Assembly (NCBI RefSeq): GCF_008693075.1
Contig: NZ_VXKJ01000047.1
Coordinates: 1 to 45,807 of the forward strand
Source: Corynebacterium phocae
GTDB taxonomy: Bacteria; Actinomycetota; Actinomycetes; Mycobacteriales; Mycobacteriaceae
Direction of reading: 5' to 3'
Length of the DNA: 45,807 nt
The notes below the pieces were generated by a model. The model was not told the origin of the DNA. It worked only from the letters and a program-made list of their open reading frames with translations, and searched no databases. A program made the position numbers and the translations under genes. Below are positions 1-8,532 of the stretch, in pieces (position 1 is the first letter of the stretch; each line of letters opens with the position of its first letter).

Positions 1-25
1 CTGACCCGAAATCGTGCCCCTGAAT

Positions 26-97
26 CGTGAGCAAGGTTGTGACACTGTTCGTGAGCAGAGCTATGACATCGTGTGTGAGCAAAGCTCTGACACATCA
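26..97. repeat. Three tandem 24-bp direct repeats
   Basis: Three imperfect copies with an exact 24-bp period lie at 26-49, 50-73 and 74-97. Each contains the core GTGAGCAnnGnTnTGACA. Because 24 is a multiple of three, any frame across them gives an 8-residue peptide repeat; on the plus strand it reads REQ(G/S)xDxV. The array ends about 200 bp before the AMIN-like lipoprotein gene. It could be the edge of an element that continues left of the window, a protein-binding array, or the remnant of a repeated coding sequence. I cannot assign a function. Confidence 0.75.
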
Positions 98-294
98 CAC
101 TCACGCTTGGCGGTACCCGCGAGTGGCTCCTGCTGGATATCGGAGCAAAATGTTTTGGCCATGAAGCCAGCTTACCCACTACTGCCTGGTAGCCCCCTTC
201 CCCGCCTTTGATAAGTGTTTTCTTTTCACAACAATGTGATTACAAGTGCCGTCACAGCTCGCAATCTGAGGTGGATAACATTAACTTGGAGTTT
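98..294. other. Intergenic region before the AMIN-like lipoprotein gene
   Basis: Between the repeats and the lipoprotein gene there is no convincing coding sequence. The 65-codon frame starting at GTG 14 runs across the repeats and has no recognisable domain or strong ribosome-binding site. An AT-richer stretch at about 208-245 could hold the promoter of the downstream gene, but I see no clear pair of -35 and -10 boxes. Confidence 0.4.
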
Positions 295-909
295 ATGACA
301 TTCCTTCCCCATCGCACTACCGTTTCGGCCGTGGCCGTAACCGTTACCTGTGCGCTGGCACTGGGCGCATGCACTTCCAACCAACCAGTCTTCTCAGGTG
401 ACACCAAGCTTGCCACCGCCGGCAATTCCGGAACTAAAACCCCAGATGTAGGACCCACGTCTTTTGATGACGCCGACGTGGAGAGAAAGACGCAGCGCGC
501 ACAAGCCCCCTCGCAGCTTCTAGTCACCAGTGTCCGGGTGGAAGAGCAAGAGGCCCTTGAACGTGTGATCTTCGATTTTGTGGGCACTGGCACCCCGGGG
601 TGGTTTATTGATTACACCGAAAACCCCTCTCAACAGGGTTCTGGTAACTCCATAGAGTTTCACGGGGACGTAGCCCTCAACGTCAACATTGACGGCACGG
701 TGCTACCCTTTGAACTCAACGAGCCCGAACCGAACATTGGTACCGTAGAAGGCTTGGGAGGCCTAGTCAAGGAAGTCATTTCCTCCGGCACCTTCGAAGG
801 GCGCTCCCAGTTCATCATCGGCCTGGACAGCTCCCGCCCTTACTCCGTGCAGTTTCAGACCAACCCCTCGCGTTTGGTGATAGATATCCTCAACACCACT
901 CAGAAGTAG
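295..909 (+). CDS. AMIN-like domain lipoprotein
   Basis: Predicted secreted lipoprotein of 204 residues. The ATG at 295 is chosen because it gives a normal lipoprotein signal: a short basic N-terminus, a hydrophobic stretch and a lipobox ending LALGAC with Cys26. A longer frame opens at 208 but puts a charged segment before the signal. GGAG lies only 3 nt before the ATG, which is tighter than usual. The mature part has a low-complexity linker (about 27-75) and then a beta-rich domain of about 130 residues with VRVEEQEALERVIFDFVG, resembling the AMIN-like domain of actinobacterial cell-envelope proteins. AMIN domains generally localise proteins to the cell wall; the role here is inference. Its last 10 bp overlap the 3' end of the convergent imuB gene. 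Confidence 0.75.
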   Translation: MTFLPHRTTVSAVAVTVTCALALGACTSNQPVFSGDTKLATAGNSGTKTPDVGPTSFDDADVERKTQRAQAPSQLLVTSVRVEEQEALERVIFDFVGTGTPGWFIDYTENPSQQGSGNSIEFHGDVALNVNIDGTVLPFELNEPEPNIGTVEGLGGLVKEVISSGTFEGRSQFIIGLDSSRPYSVQFQTNPSRLVIDILNTTQK

Positions 910-2480
910 GCGGCTTCCACCGCCCATCCCCCTGCGCTCCACTGAAGCAACCATGCTCGCTGAACCTGTTCTCCCGGTGCCTGTCCCACCAGTTGCATTC
1001 GCGCCACACGAGGCTGCAGTGAATTTTCCTCCCACCAGCGCTCATCCACCGGCCAGGGACCTGCCCACCCCGCCACCAGGTAAGTATGCGCCCCCCACTT
1101 AATGGCGTAGGGCTCCCCGCTAAGCAGTGCTTCCGCATTTACCTTCACCGGAGTACCATCTCTGTCCACCACATGGATCCGGGATGCGGGGTGTCCCAAG
1201 CCGCCACCCAACCGCGCCGGCAACGGTGCTGGGATACGCCCCGGCCAGCTGCCTTCCGGAACCGGGTCACGCTGTTCGCCAAAGGGGACTAACTCTATTC
1301 TTTCTTCAACCCCCCGGCCACCGGCGGACCGCGGGGCCACCACCTTTTCCATGCCTAGCTGGGATTGCACGCGGGCAATAACCCGGCGCGCCTGTTCCTC
1401 ATTCGCGCCGTTGTCCCACAGCCCGGCCGCACCTGGTGGGCTGATCTCCACCGGAATTAGTTGCAGTTCCGCGATGGCGCTGCCCTCCCCCGCATGGGCT
1501 TGCGCGCGTGATAGCCAACCATCCAGCTGCCAGCGCACCCGGTCAGCCGTGGCGTGCTCACTCAGTGCCTCCCGGGTGCGCCAGGTGCGCTCAATCTGAG
1601 TACCGTCGACTAATTCTGCGGCCACGGTCAGCCTTAAACAGACCATTCCTGCGGCGGCTAACGTGGCGTGCAGCTGGGCGGCTAGCTGGCGCGCTGCGAA
1701 CGCGGCCGCGTCCACCCGTTCAATAGGGTCTTCGGGCCGCAACGCCACCGCAAACTGGGTCCCGGGAAGCTCCGGCGCCACCCGCCTATCTGGGGCGGCA
1801 GTAGCTATCCGGTGCGCTAGCATGCCCGGCGCGCCAAAGCGGGTGGTCACCTGGGCTGCGGGCAACACCGCTAAGTCTCCCAAGCTCCGTATGCCTAACC
1901 GGAAACACTGCTCCACAAACTCCTGCGGGCACCCCAATGCTGTTTCTGCCGCCAGCACGCTGACAGGGCAGCTGGAGAGAAATTCCGGTGATTTCCCGGC
2001 CGGTACCAGGTTGCCGTGCCCCTGCCGCGCCGCAATGATCGCGGTGGCCAACTCATCTGCAGCGCCTATTTGTACGTCCACCCCGGCACGGGCGGTGGCG
2101 TCCATCATCATTTCCAGCGCTTTGTGCTCACTGCCGTGAAAGCGGCCGGCCGCACCCGCGTCAACCACGGCTAGCCCGGGACGCAACACTTCCACCGATG
2201 AGGCTACGTCATCTAAGGATTCTGAAAGAGCGGAAAACACCGCCCCGTCACGGTCCGGGTTATGGTCCATAATCTCCATATCCGGGCACACGGCTTGAGC
2301 TTGCCTAATCCGCATACCCCTGCGGACCCCTTGCGCACGCGCCTGCGCGCTGCACGCCACCACTCGATAAGAGTGCACCACGGCAACAGCGTCAGGCTCT
2401 TGCCCGCCGCCGTCTCCGCGGCCTTCCAACCACACGGCCTGCACCGGCCAATCGGGAAACCACAAGGCGGCGATTGTCAT
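900..2480 (-). CDS. imuB: ImuB-like Y-family polymerase homologue (mutasome subunit)
   Basis: A 526-residue member of the DinB/UmuC polymerase Y family, of the ImuB type. The N-terminus (IAALWFPDWPVQAVW) and the segment VVACSAQARAQGVRRGMRIR match the palm region. Acidic catalytic residues seem largely missing, as is usual in ImuB, which acts as a scaffold linking DnaE2 to the beta clamp instead of polymerising. In mycobacteria ImuA', ImuB and DnaE2 form the SOS-induced mutasome for translesion synthesis. The start overlaps the imuA stop by 4 bp (ATGA at 2477-2480), so the two genes are co-transcribed and probably translationally coupled. No dnaE2 is present in this window. Gene position next to guaA matches Rv3394c-Rv3396c in M. 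tuberculosis (from memory). Confidence 0.85.
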   Translation of the reverse strand: MTIAALWFPDWPVQAVWLEGRGDGGGQEPDAVAVVHSYRVVACSAQARAQGVRRGMRIRQAQAVCPDMEIMDHNPDRDGAVFSALSESLDDVASSVEVLRPGLAVVDAGAAGRFHGSEHKALEMMMDATARAGVDVQIGAADELATAIIAARQGHGNLVPAGKSPEFLSSCPVSVLAAETALGCPQEFVEQCFRLGIRSLGDLAVLPAAQVTTRFGAPGMLAHRIATAAPDRRVAPELPGTQFAVALRPEDPIERVDAAAFAARQLAAQLHATLAAAGMVCLRLTVAAELVDGTQIERTWRTREALSEHATADRVRWQLDGWLSRAQAHAGEGSAIAELQLIPVEISPPGAAGLWDNGANEEQARRVIARVQSQLGMEKVVAPRSAGGRGVEERIELVPFGEQRDPVPEGSWPGRIPAPLPARLGGGLGHPASRIHVVDRDGTPVKVNAEALLSGEPYAIKWGAHTYLVAGWAGPWPVDERWWEENSLQPRVARMQLVGQAPGEQVQRAWLLQWSAGGWAVEAAYF

Positions 2481-3151
2481 GCCAACTCCAGCCGGCGGGT
2501 AGTGCCCAGGGTGAGTGTTCCTTGCTGCGGCTGGCCGGATTTGGTACGAACCCCCACCGCAATATCGATGCCCTTAATACGCCCTGTCCCGCGTCCAATC
2601 CCCCGGTAGGTAGTAACCTCCCCGGACACCTTGACCGCTGTACCCGGCAGGTGCGGACCCACCGTGACCAAGGCGGCGTTGCCACCGCGCAGTTTAGCCA
2701 TCACTGGGCGGGCCTTAGTGGGGCTCAGCGTATTTGCCGCCCCATGGTGGATGACCAGGTCCATGCCTTCCAGCAATACGCAGGTGATATCCCAGGGGCG
2801 CGCGCCGGGATCTGGAACCGCCACCACTTTTGACAGATCCCCTTCTTCCGCCACGTGTGCCAGTGATAGCTCTACCCACCCCACCACGGCCACGTACCCG
2901 CCAGCCGCGCTGATCTTGGCAACCAGGTCTGCCGCCAGCGCCGGACAGTCTGAAAGTTCGGTAACCTGACGGCGGGCCAGTCCCCCGCCGGGAAGCAACC
3001 GGCCAAGCGTGCCGGGCAACTCCACCACGTCCACTTCCGGGGCAGGCGGGGCGCTATCCGCAGGAGAAGCGCCTTCTACCTGCGCGATTTGCGCACGCAA
3101 AGCAGCGACGCGGCCAGCCACATCACTTTGAAGAACGCTTGTTTGATTCAC
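2477..3151 (-). CDS. imuA: ImuA-like mutasome protein
   Basis: A 224-residue protein upstream of and overlapping imuB. It starts with GTG at 3151. The sequence resembles actinobacterial ImuA' proteins, which have a degenerate RecA-like fold: LPGTLGRLLPGGGLARRQVTEL occupies the Walker A region without a canonical GKT/S motif. In mycobacteria ImuA' works with ImuB and DnaE2 in damage-induced mutagenesis. No ribosome-binding site precedes the GTG; instead a GATAAT box lies 7 nt upstream, so the mRNA is probably leaderless. A candidate LexA box overlaps the -35 region. Assignment rests on gene neighbourhood (imuB partner, guaA nearby) as well as sequence. Confidence 0.75.
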   Translation of the reverse strand: MNQTSVLQSDVAGRVAALRAQIAQVEGASPADSAPPAPEVDVVELPGTLGRLLPGGGLARRQVTELSDCPALAADLVAKISAAGGYVAVVGWVELSLAHVAEEGDLSKVVAVPDPGARPWDITCVLLEGMDLVIHHGAANTLSPTKARPVMAKLRGGNAALVTVGPHLPGTAVKVSGEVTTYRGIGRGTGRIKGIDIAVGVRTKSGQPQQGTLTLGTTRRLELA

Positions 3152-3157
3152 ATCTCT

Positions 3158-3186
3158 ATTATCAACCCCAGGAGGACATTAGGCAA
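3158..3186 (-). promoter_or_regulatory. Predicted leaderless promoter of imuA-imuB
   Basis: Read on the minus strand: -35 TTGCCT (3181-3186), a 17-bp spacer, and -10 GATAAT (3158-3163). The -10 ends 6 nt before the GTG start codon at 3151, so transcription would begin at or next to the start codon. Leaderless mRNAs are common in corynebacteria. Confidence 0.6.
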
Positions 3187-3198
3187 ACACACGTTCTA
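3183..3198 (-). promoter_or_regulatory. Candidate LexA (SOS) box
   Basis: The minus-strand 16-mer TAGAACGTGTGTTTGC matches 9 of 12 fixed positions of the actinobacterial SOS box TCGAAC-N4-GTTCGA. It overlaps the predicted -35 of imuA, a position suited to repression. imuA-imuB genes are known SOS genes in mycobacteria, which supports the call. Confidence 0.55.
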
Positions 3199-3278
3199 AA
3201 CCCCCAAGAGGGGGTGACCCGGAAAGCGTCAGCTCCCCCCGCCGAAAAGATCCCGGCCAACCGTCCCGACAGGGGTGT

Positions 3279-3297
3279 ATTCTTTTAAATAAAGAAT
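3279..3297. promoter_or_regulatory. AT-rich 7-bp inverted repeat before the exporter operon
   Basis: ATTCTTT-TAAAT-AAAGAAT is a perfect 7-bp inverted repeat with a 5-bp centre, placed 54 bp upstream of the adaptor gene start at 3351. It sits where the -35 region of that operon would be, so it may be an operator for a regulator encoded elsewhere. No regulator gene is adjacent. Confidence 0.4.
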
Positions 3298-3350
3298 TAT
3301 TACATAGACCTTCTACCAACCTAGCTCCTGGAAATTGGAAACCGTAACGC

Positions 3351-4913
3351 ATGACCGTTAATAAAAAAATTATAGCAATGGCCCTTTCGGCAGTACTAGC
3401 ACTCGGTGCGTGCGGCAAGTCAGACGAGTTCACTTTCAACCACGGTGACACCCTCACTGTCACGGCTGACAACCTGGAGGATAGCATCACGGCCTCCGGC
3501 CAGGTGGTTGCCAAACAAGAGGTGACATTAACCGCCACACTCAACGGCCCCATCTCCCACCTGGATGCCAAGGTGGGTCAGCGCGTGCAGGCCGGCCAAC
3601 ATCTAGCCACCATTGATGTCAGCGCCACCCAGCGCGACCTGGAGGCACAAAAGGCCGCGAACGCCGCCCAAGAGGTAGGCACCTTGAACCAGGTTGAGGC
3701 CGGCAACCAGCAGCTTAGTTATCTACGGGAGCAGCTCAACAGGGGGCTACACCCGGGGATAAACGGAGCACAGGCTGGTTTGCGCCAAGCACAGGACGCA
3801 TTTGACGCCGCCCAGGCAGAGACCAACTTCGGTGGTGATGAGGAAATCACCCAAGCCCGCGCCGCGCTTGAGCAGGCGCGTGCCGAAGTTGACCGAGCTA
3901 ACTCCGCTGCACTGCAGAGCGGAATTACTACCTTAAATTCCACCGCCACACCCGGAGTTGACCCGTCTACTTATGCGGTGTCCTTGTTGCAGTGGTCCGA
4001 CTCCCAGCAAGGTGTCCACAAGGCGTGGGAGGGCGTTGAAAAAGCCGAAGCCGCGCTGCACCGAGCCATACTGCGCCAAGACAAGGCGGCCGCTGACAAA
4101 GAGCGCGCAGCCCAGGCAGCGTGGGCTAACTTGGCAGATGCCAAGCGCAATCTCGAGGCCGCAGAACTAGCAGCCAACCAGGAAGTTAACACGCTAGCCA
4201 AGTCCGTTCAAGACACCCTGGAGCAGGCGGCAGCCACCCGCGTCAGTGAAGAATCCGCGCAACGCCGGTTGGAGCTGGAGATGGGCAACGCAGAGATCCA
4301 CAGTCCCATCAGCGGGCTGATTACCAGCGTAGAAGCCAAACAAGGCCAGGCCGCCACCGGCACCATCGCTACGATTGCCGACGACTCCCAGAAACTTATC
4401 AAAGTCCTAGTGCGGGAATCTGACCTACACAAAGTTCAGCTGGGAAATGACGTCATCTTCACTTCCGAAACCGCGCCAGGTAAGGAATTTAACGGCAAAG
4501 TGGAATTCATCAGCCCGGTCGCCGCTGCGCCGCCAAAGCAGGACCAATTTCAATCAGCGCCTACCAAAACGGAATTTAGCGTAGATATTTTGGTTACCGG
4601 GCCGTCCGAGGAACTTCGTTTGGGCTCTAGCGCCAAAGCAAAAATCATCACCTCCAGGGCGGAAAATGCGTTGACCGTTCCGCACTCAGCTATCTACGAC
4701 CAGGACGGTAAATCCTACGTACTGATAGTTGACAAGGGCGTAATCACGCAACGGGAAATCACCAAGGGCCAAACCACGGAATTTTATGTCGAGGTTGCCA
4801 CGGGCATTGAGCCCGGGAACGAAGTAATCGTGCAGGCAGATGCTCACCGCCACAACATAGGCCAGAAAGTTACCGTAGCGCCTCAACCAGGATCATTTGA
4901 GGGGGAACAGTGA
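3351..4913 (+). CDS. MacA/HlyD-like membrane fusion lipoprotein of an ABC exporter
   Basis: A 520-residue adaptor protein. It has a lipoprotein signal with lipobox LALGAC (Cys21), a lipoyl-like barrel half (VVAKQEVTLTATLNGPISHL), a long helical hairpin rich in Ala, Gln and Glu (about 90-300, coiled coil), the second lipoyl half (NAEIHSPISGLITSVEA) and beta-barrel/membrane-proximal domains (VLVRESDLHKVQLGN; VPHSAIYDQDGKSYVLIV). In Gram-negatives such proteins link an inner-membrane transporter to an outer-membrane channel. In a mycolate-containing actinobacterium it would sit in the outer leaflet of the plasma membrane or periplasm. The stop overlaps the ATPase start (GTGA at 4910-4913), so this is one operon. 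Substrate unknown. Confidence 0.85.
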   Translation: MTVNKKIIAMALSAVLALGACGKSDEFTFNHGDTLTVTADNLEDSITASGQVVAKQEVTLTATLNGPISHLDAKVGQRVQAGQHLATIDVSATQRDLEAQKAANAAQEVGTLNQVEAGNQQLSYLREQLNRGLHPGINGAQAGLRQAQDAFDAAQAETNFGGDEEITQARAALEQARAEVDRANSAALQSGITTLNSTATPGVDPSTYAVSLLQWSDSQQGVHKAWEGVEKAEAALHRAILRQDKAAADKERAAQAAWANLADAKRNLEAAELAANQEVNTLAKSVQDTLEQAAATRVSEESAQRRLELEMGNAEIHSPISGLITSVEAKQGQAATGTIATIADDSQKLIKVLVRESDLHKVQLGNDVIFTSETAPGKEFNGKVEFISPVAAAPPKQDQFQSAPTKTEFSVDILVTGPSEELRLGSSAKAKIITSRAENALTVPHSAIYDQDGKSYVLIVDKGVITQREITKGQTTEFYVEVATGIEPGNEVIVQADAHRHNIGQKVTVAPQPGSFEGEQ

Positions 4914-5566
4914 CCTTGATTGAGATGCGCGGGATCGTTAAAAAGTTCGGCCCCGTCACCGTCCTGCCAGGCAGCGACCTGGAAGTGGAGGAAGGTGAGT
5001 TTCTAGCCATTGAGGGCCAGTCCGGCTCCGGAAAGTCCACGTTGATGAATATCATTGGATTACTAGACCGGCCAACATCCGGCAGCTATTTCCTGGGAGG
5101 GGAAGACATGCTGGAGTCTAGTGATGATGAGCTGGCACGGCTGCGCGCAGACAACATTGGGTTTGTGTTTCAAAACTTCAATCTGATTGGTCGCATCACG
5201 GCGCAGAAAAACGTAGAGATGCCCATGATTTACGCTGGCGTCTCCGCGTCCGAACGCTCCCGGCGTGCCGCCGAACTACTAGAGATGATGGGGCTTAGTT
5301 CACACCGGGACCACCTCCCTAACGAACTTTCGGGCGGCCAAAAGCAGCGCGTGGCCATCGCGCGCGCACTGGCCAACTCCCCGGAAATCATCCTGGCGGA
5401 TGAACCCACCGGCGCTTTGGACTCTACTACCGGGCGTGTGGTGATGGATCTGTTCCACTCGCTAAACCGCGATCATGGAAAGACCGTAGTGTTTATTACC
5501 CACAACCCGAACCTGGCTGCCGAGTGTTCACGCAAAGTAGTCATGGTAGATGGGGCAATCCTATGA
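4910..5566 (+). CDS. MacB-type ABC transporter ATP-binding protein
   Basis: A 218-residue nucleotide-binding protein starting with GTG. Walker A is GQSGSGKST (about 36-44), the Q-loop is FVFQNFNL, the signature is LSGGQKQRVAIARAL, Walker B plus catalytic Glu is ILADEPTGALDS, and the switch His is in VVFITHN. The pattern LSGGQ(K/Q)QRVAIARAL with DEPTGALDS is typical of the LolD/MacB exporter class. It overlaps both neighbours by 4 bp (GTGA before, ATGA after), which suggests translational coupling and matched subunit output. Confidence 0.92.
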   Translation: MTLIEMRGIVKKFGPVTVLPGSDLEVEEGEFLAIEGQSGSGKSTLMNIIGLLDRPTSGSYFLGGEDMLESSDDELARLRADNIGFVFQNFNLIGRITAQKNVEMPMIYAGVSASERSRRAAELLEMMGLSSHRDHLPNELSGGQKQRVAIARALANSPEIILADEPTGALDSTTGRVVMDLFHSLNRDHGKTVVFITHNPNLAAECSRKVVMVDGAIL

Positions 5567-6831
5567 GCATTAATGAATCCATCCGCATGGCCCTCGGCTC
5601 ACTGTATACCAACAAAATGCGCTCCTTACTCACGCTCTTGGGCGTCATCATAGGTATTGCCGCCGTAATTTCCATTTTGACGCTGGGTCATGCTGTGCGC
5701 GGCTCCATTCAGGAAGACCTCAATAGGTTAGGGGCGAATAACTTCAACGTCAGCGTGGTCAACCGGCCCAATAGCCTGGAAGAACAAGACGATTTCACGT
5801 ACATGGGCGGCCCCGGGCCCTTAGATGAGGCCGATATGATCACCCCAGAAATGCTGGATGGGGTCAAAGCGGTATTAGGGCCCCAAATAAGTGGTGTGAT
5901 AATTGGCGGGGAGAGTATTCACCCAGTAAAAATTGATGGTTCCAGGGCTTTCGTGCAACCAACCAACCCGGATTTTGTGACCTTGTCCGAGTATTCGATC
6001 GAGGCCGGACGCAGCCTCTCCGAGGAAGACATTAAGGCCAGACGCCATGTGGCGCTGCTCCCCGTGTCTTTGGCGGTAGAGCTTTTCTCCTCCCCTGGGG
6101 ACGCTATCTCCAAGGTTATTACCATTGAACCAGAAAGCACTGGCGCGGTGGACCTACAAATCATTGGCGTTTTTGAAAAGGTTAAATCTTCAGCCCTCAC
6201 AGGAAACTACGAAACCACCGAACTCCTGGTTCCTTACTCGCTCGAAGCTATTCTCTCCGATGAATCCGGTTCCGGCAACGCTTTTCGCTCTGTAAGCATC
6301 AGTGCTAACTCCGACTACGATAAGCAATCCGTGGGCACCGTTTTGCAGAAAACCTTTGACGCCATTTACCAAGACAACCCCGATTTCGAGATCAAGATCG
6401 ATGACTACTCCCGGGAGCTGGCAACTTTCAACGAAACCGTAACGGTGATCTCCGCCGTTGTCGCCGCAATCGGCGGTATCTCCCTCCTGGTGGGCGGAAT
6501 CGGCGTTATGAACATCATGCTCATCACTGTGTCGGAACGCACCCGTGAAATCGGTGTGCGCAAAGCTCTGGGGGCTAGGCGCCGGGATATCCGCCTCCAG
6601 TTCATCGTCGAGGCCGTGGTGGTATGCATGGTGGGCGGGATCATCGGCGTCATCCTGGGCTCGGCCGGCGGTATGGTTGGCGCGGTCCTAGCCGGCGGCT
6701 TCGTCTTCCCACCGTGGTACGCAATCGTCATCGCCATGGGTTTCTCACTGGTTATTGGCGTATCCTTTGGCTACTACCCTGCCGGCAAGGCGGCCAAGCT
6801 GGACCCGATTGAAGCTTTGCGCTACGAGTAA
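5563..6831 (+). CDS. MacB/FtsX-type ABC transporter permease
   Basis: A 422-residue permease. The ATG at 5563, which overlaps the ATPase stop, is preferred to an upstream ATG at 5524 lying inside the ATPase gene. One membrane segment lies near the N-terminus (SLLTLLGVIIGIAAVISILT, about 20-42), followed by a large extracytoplasmic domain (MacB_PCD type, about 45-275) and three C-terminal segments with the FtsX motif GGIGVMNIMLITVSERTREI and GVRKALGAR. This topology fits MacB mechanotransmission exporters, which extrude peptides, antibiotics or lipoproteins without passing them through the membrane core. Substrate is not evident. Confidence 0.9.
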   Translation: MSINESIRMALGSLYTNKMRSLLTLLGVIIGIAAVISILTLGHAVRGSIQEDLNRLGANNFNVSVVNRPNSLEEQDDFTYMGGPGPLDEADMITPEMLDGVKAVLGPQISGVIIGGESIHPVKIDGSRAFVQPTNPDFVTLSEYSIEAGRSLSEEDIKARRHVALLPVSLAVELFSSPGDAISKVITIEPESTGAVDLQIIGVFEKVKSSALTGNYETTELLVPYSLEAILSDESGSGNAFRSVSISANSDYDKQSVGTVLQKTFDAIYQDNPDFEIKIDDYSRELATFNETVTVISAVVAAIGGISLLVGGIGVMNIMLITVSERTREIGVRKALGARRRDIRLQFIVEAVVVCMVGGIIGVILGSAGGMVGAVLAGGFVFPPWYAIVIAMGFSLVIGVSFGYYPAGKAAKLDPIEALRYE

Positions 6832-6899
6832 GAATTGCACTCCGAGTAAACATCACAATTGGACTCCAGATTCACGGCACCTGATGCCTGCAAAGAAAA

Positions 6900-6932
6900 G
6901 CCGCCCGCACCTTATCTTCAGGCGCGGGCGGC
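6900..6932. terminator. Bidirectional rho-independent terminator
   Basis: A 9-bp GC-rich stem, GCCGCCCGC (6900-6908) and GCGGGCGGC (6924-6932), is flanked by AAAA on the left and TTTTT on the right. It can terminate both the exporter operon (plus strand) and guaA (minus strand), which converge here. Confidence 0.9.
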
Positions 6933-6949
6933 TTTTTACACGGTGGAAT

Positions 6950-8515
6950 TTACTCCCACTCAATGGTTCCAGGTGGCTTGGAGGTAACATCCAGCACCAC
7001 GCGGTTGACGTCTTTAACCTCATTGGTAATGCGGGTGGAGATCTTCTCCAGCACGTCATAGGGCAGGCGGGTCCAGTCAGCGGTCATGGCGTCCTCGGAA
7101 GACACTGGACGCAGCACGATGGGATGGCCGTAGGTGCGGCCATCGCCCTGCACGCCCACGGAGCGCACGTCCGCCAGCAAGACCACCGGGCACTGCCAGA
7201 TGTCCTGGTCCAGGCCGGCATTGGTCAGCTCGGTGCGGGCAATAAGATCTGCCTGGCGCAGGATGTCCAGGCGCTCGGCGGTTACCTCACCGATAATGCG
7301 GATGCCCAGGCCGGGGCCCGGGAAGGGCTGGCGTCCCACGATTTCCTCGGGCAAGCCCAGCTCGCGGCCCACAGCGCGGACCTCGTCCTTAAACAGCAGG
7401 CGCAGGGGCTCAACCAGCTCGAACTCCACGTCATCCGGCAAGCCACCCACGTTGTGGTGGGACTTAATGTTGGCAGCGCCATCACCGCCACCGGATTCCA
7501 CCACGTCCGGATACAAGGTGCCTTGCACCAGGAAGGCAGCGTCTTCACCGTCAAGGGCCTGGTCCACGGCGCGCTCAAAGGAGCGGATGAACTCCGCGCC
7601 AATGGCCTTGCGCTTGGCCTCTGGGTCAGTCACGCCGGCTAGCTTGGCCAGGAAGGCCTCGCGTTCATCGGCAGTAATGAGCTTGGCACCAGTAGATGCC
7701 ACAAAATCCTGCTCCACCTGCTCGCGCTCACCGGCGCGCAGCAGACCATGATCCACGAACACGCACGTGAGGCGGTCGCCGATAGCGCGCTGCACCAGTG
7801 CGGCGGCCACAGCGGAATCCACGCCACCGGACAGGCCGCAGATGGCGCGGCCGTCTTCACCAATCTGCTGGCGAACATCTTCGATGAGCTGCTCCGCGAT
7901 GTTATCAGCGGTCCAGTTCTGCTCCAGCCCGGCAACCTCGGTAAGGAAACGGGTGAGCACCTCCTGGCCGTGCGGGGAATGCAGAACCTCCGGGTGGTAC
8001 TGCACGCCGGCCATGCGCTTTTCCACGCACTCCATGGCGGCCACGGGGGCACCGGCGGTAGACGCGGTCACCTCAAAGCCTTCCGGGGCCTTGGCCACGG
8101 AATCACCATGCGACATCCACACCTTGTGGGTGTCCGCAAAGCCCTTGTGCAGCACGCCGCCAGAGACCTTAAGATCAGTGCGGCCGTACTCACGCTCACC
8201 GGTTTCCGCCACGGTGCCACCAAGCACGTGGTTCATGGCCTGGAAACCATAACAGATGCCAAAAACGGGAATGCCCAGCTCAAGCAGCTCCGGCTTGAGC
8301 GTAGGGGCGCCATCGGCATAGACGGAAGAAGGGCCGCCGGAGAGCACTAGCGCTGCCGGGTTCTTGGCCTTGATATCCTCCACAGTAGCGGAGTTGGGGA
8401 CAACCTCGGAGTAGATGTTGGCCTCACGCACGCGACGCGCGATGAGCTGGGCGTACTGGGCACCAAAGTCCACAACCAGGACTGGACGGGGATGGGTATT
8501 GTTTTGACTAGTCAC
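6950..8515 (-). CDS. guaA: GMP synthase (glutamine-hydrolysing)
   Basis: A 521-residue enzyme that converts XMP, glutamine and ATP to GMP. The N-terminal class I glutamine amidotransferase domain has the nucleophile in GICYGFQ (Cys88) and the triad partners in YHPE (His174, Glu176). The ATP-pyrophosphatase domain has the P-loop SGGVDS (229-234), and the C-terminal dimerisation domain has [15 protein letters not shown]. Length is normal. The start is GTG with no ribosome-binding site; a TAAACT box 7 nt upstream suggests a leaderless mRNA whose promoter overlaps that of the divergent lipoprotein gene. With guaB and guaB3 nearby this is a guanine nucleotide block. Confidence 0.97.
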   Translation of the reverse strand: MTSQNNTHPRPVLVVDFGAQYAQLIARRVREANIYSEVVPNSATVEDIKAKNPAALVLSGGPSSVYADGAPTLKPELLELGIPVFGICYGFQAMNHVLGGTVAETGEREYGRTDLKVSGGVLHKGFADTHKVWMSHGDSVAKAPEGFEVTASTAGAPVAAMECVEKRMAGVQYHPEVLHSPHGQEVLTRFLTEVAGLEQNWTADNIAEQLIEDVRQQIGEDGRAICGLSGGVDSAVAAALVQRAIGDRLTCVFVDHGLLRAGEREQVEQDFVASTGAKLITADEREAFLAKLAGVTDPEAKRKAIGAEFIRSFERAVDQALDGEDAAFLVQGTLYPDVVESGGGDGAANIKSHHNVGGLPDDVEFELVEPLRLLFKDEVRAVGRELGLPEEIVGRQPFPGPGLGIRIIGEVTAERLDILRQADLIARTELTNAGLDQDIWQCPVVLLADVRSVGVQGDGRTYGHPIVLRPVSSEDAMTADWTRLPYDVLEKISTRITNEVKDVNRVVLDVTSKPPGTIEWE

Positions 8516-8519
8516 GCGC

Positions 8520-8528
8520 TACAGTTTA
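8520..8528. promoter_or_regulatory. Overlapping divergent -10 boxes, guaA and small lipoprotein
   Basis: The two divergent start codons are only 17 bp apart. On the plus strand TACAGT (8520-8525) ends 7 nt before the ATG at 8533. On the minus strand TAAACT (8523-8528) ends 7 nt before the GTG at 8515. Both spacings match leaderless transcription, and the two -10 boxes share bases, so the genes may compete for polymerase. The -35 regions are weak. Confidence 0.5.
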
Positions 8529-8532
8529 ACGC

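Noticed and set aside
26..97. 24-bp repeats as a CRISPR array
   Set aside because: The units are contiguous with no spacers, and no cas gene is near.
14..211. 65-codon frame across the 24-bp repeats
   Set aside because: It is explained by the repeats, has no domain or good ribosome-binding site, and a stop lies just upstream, so I do not call it a gene.
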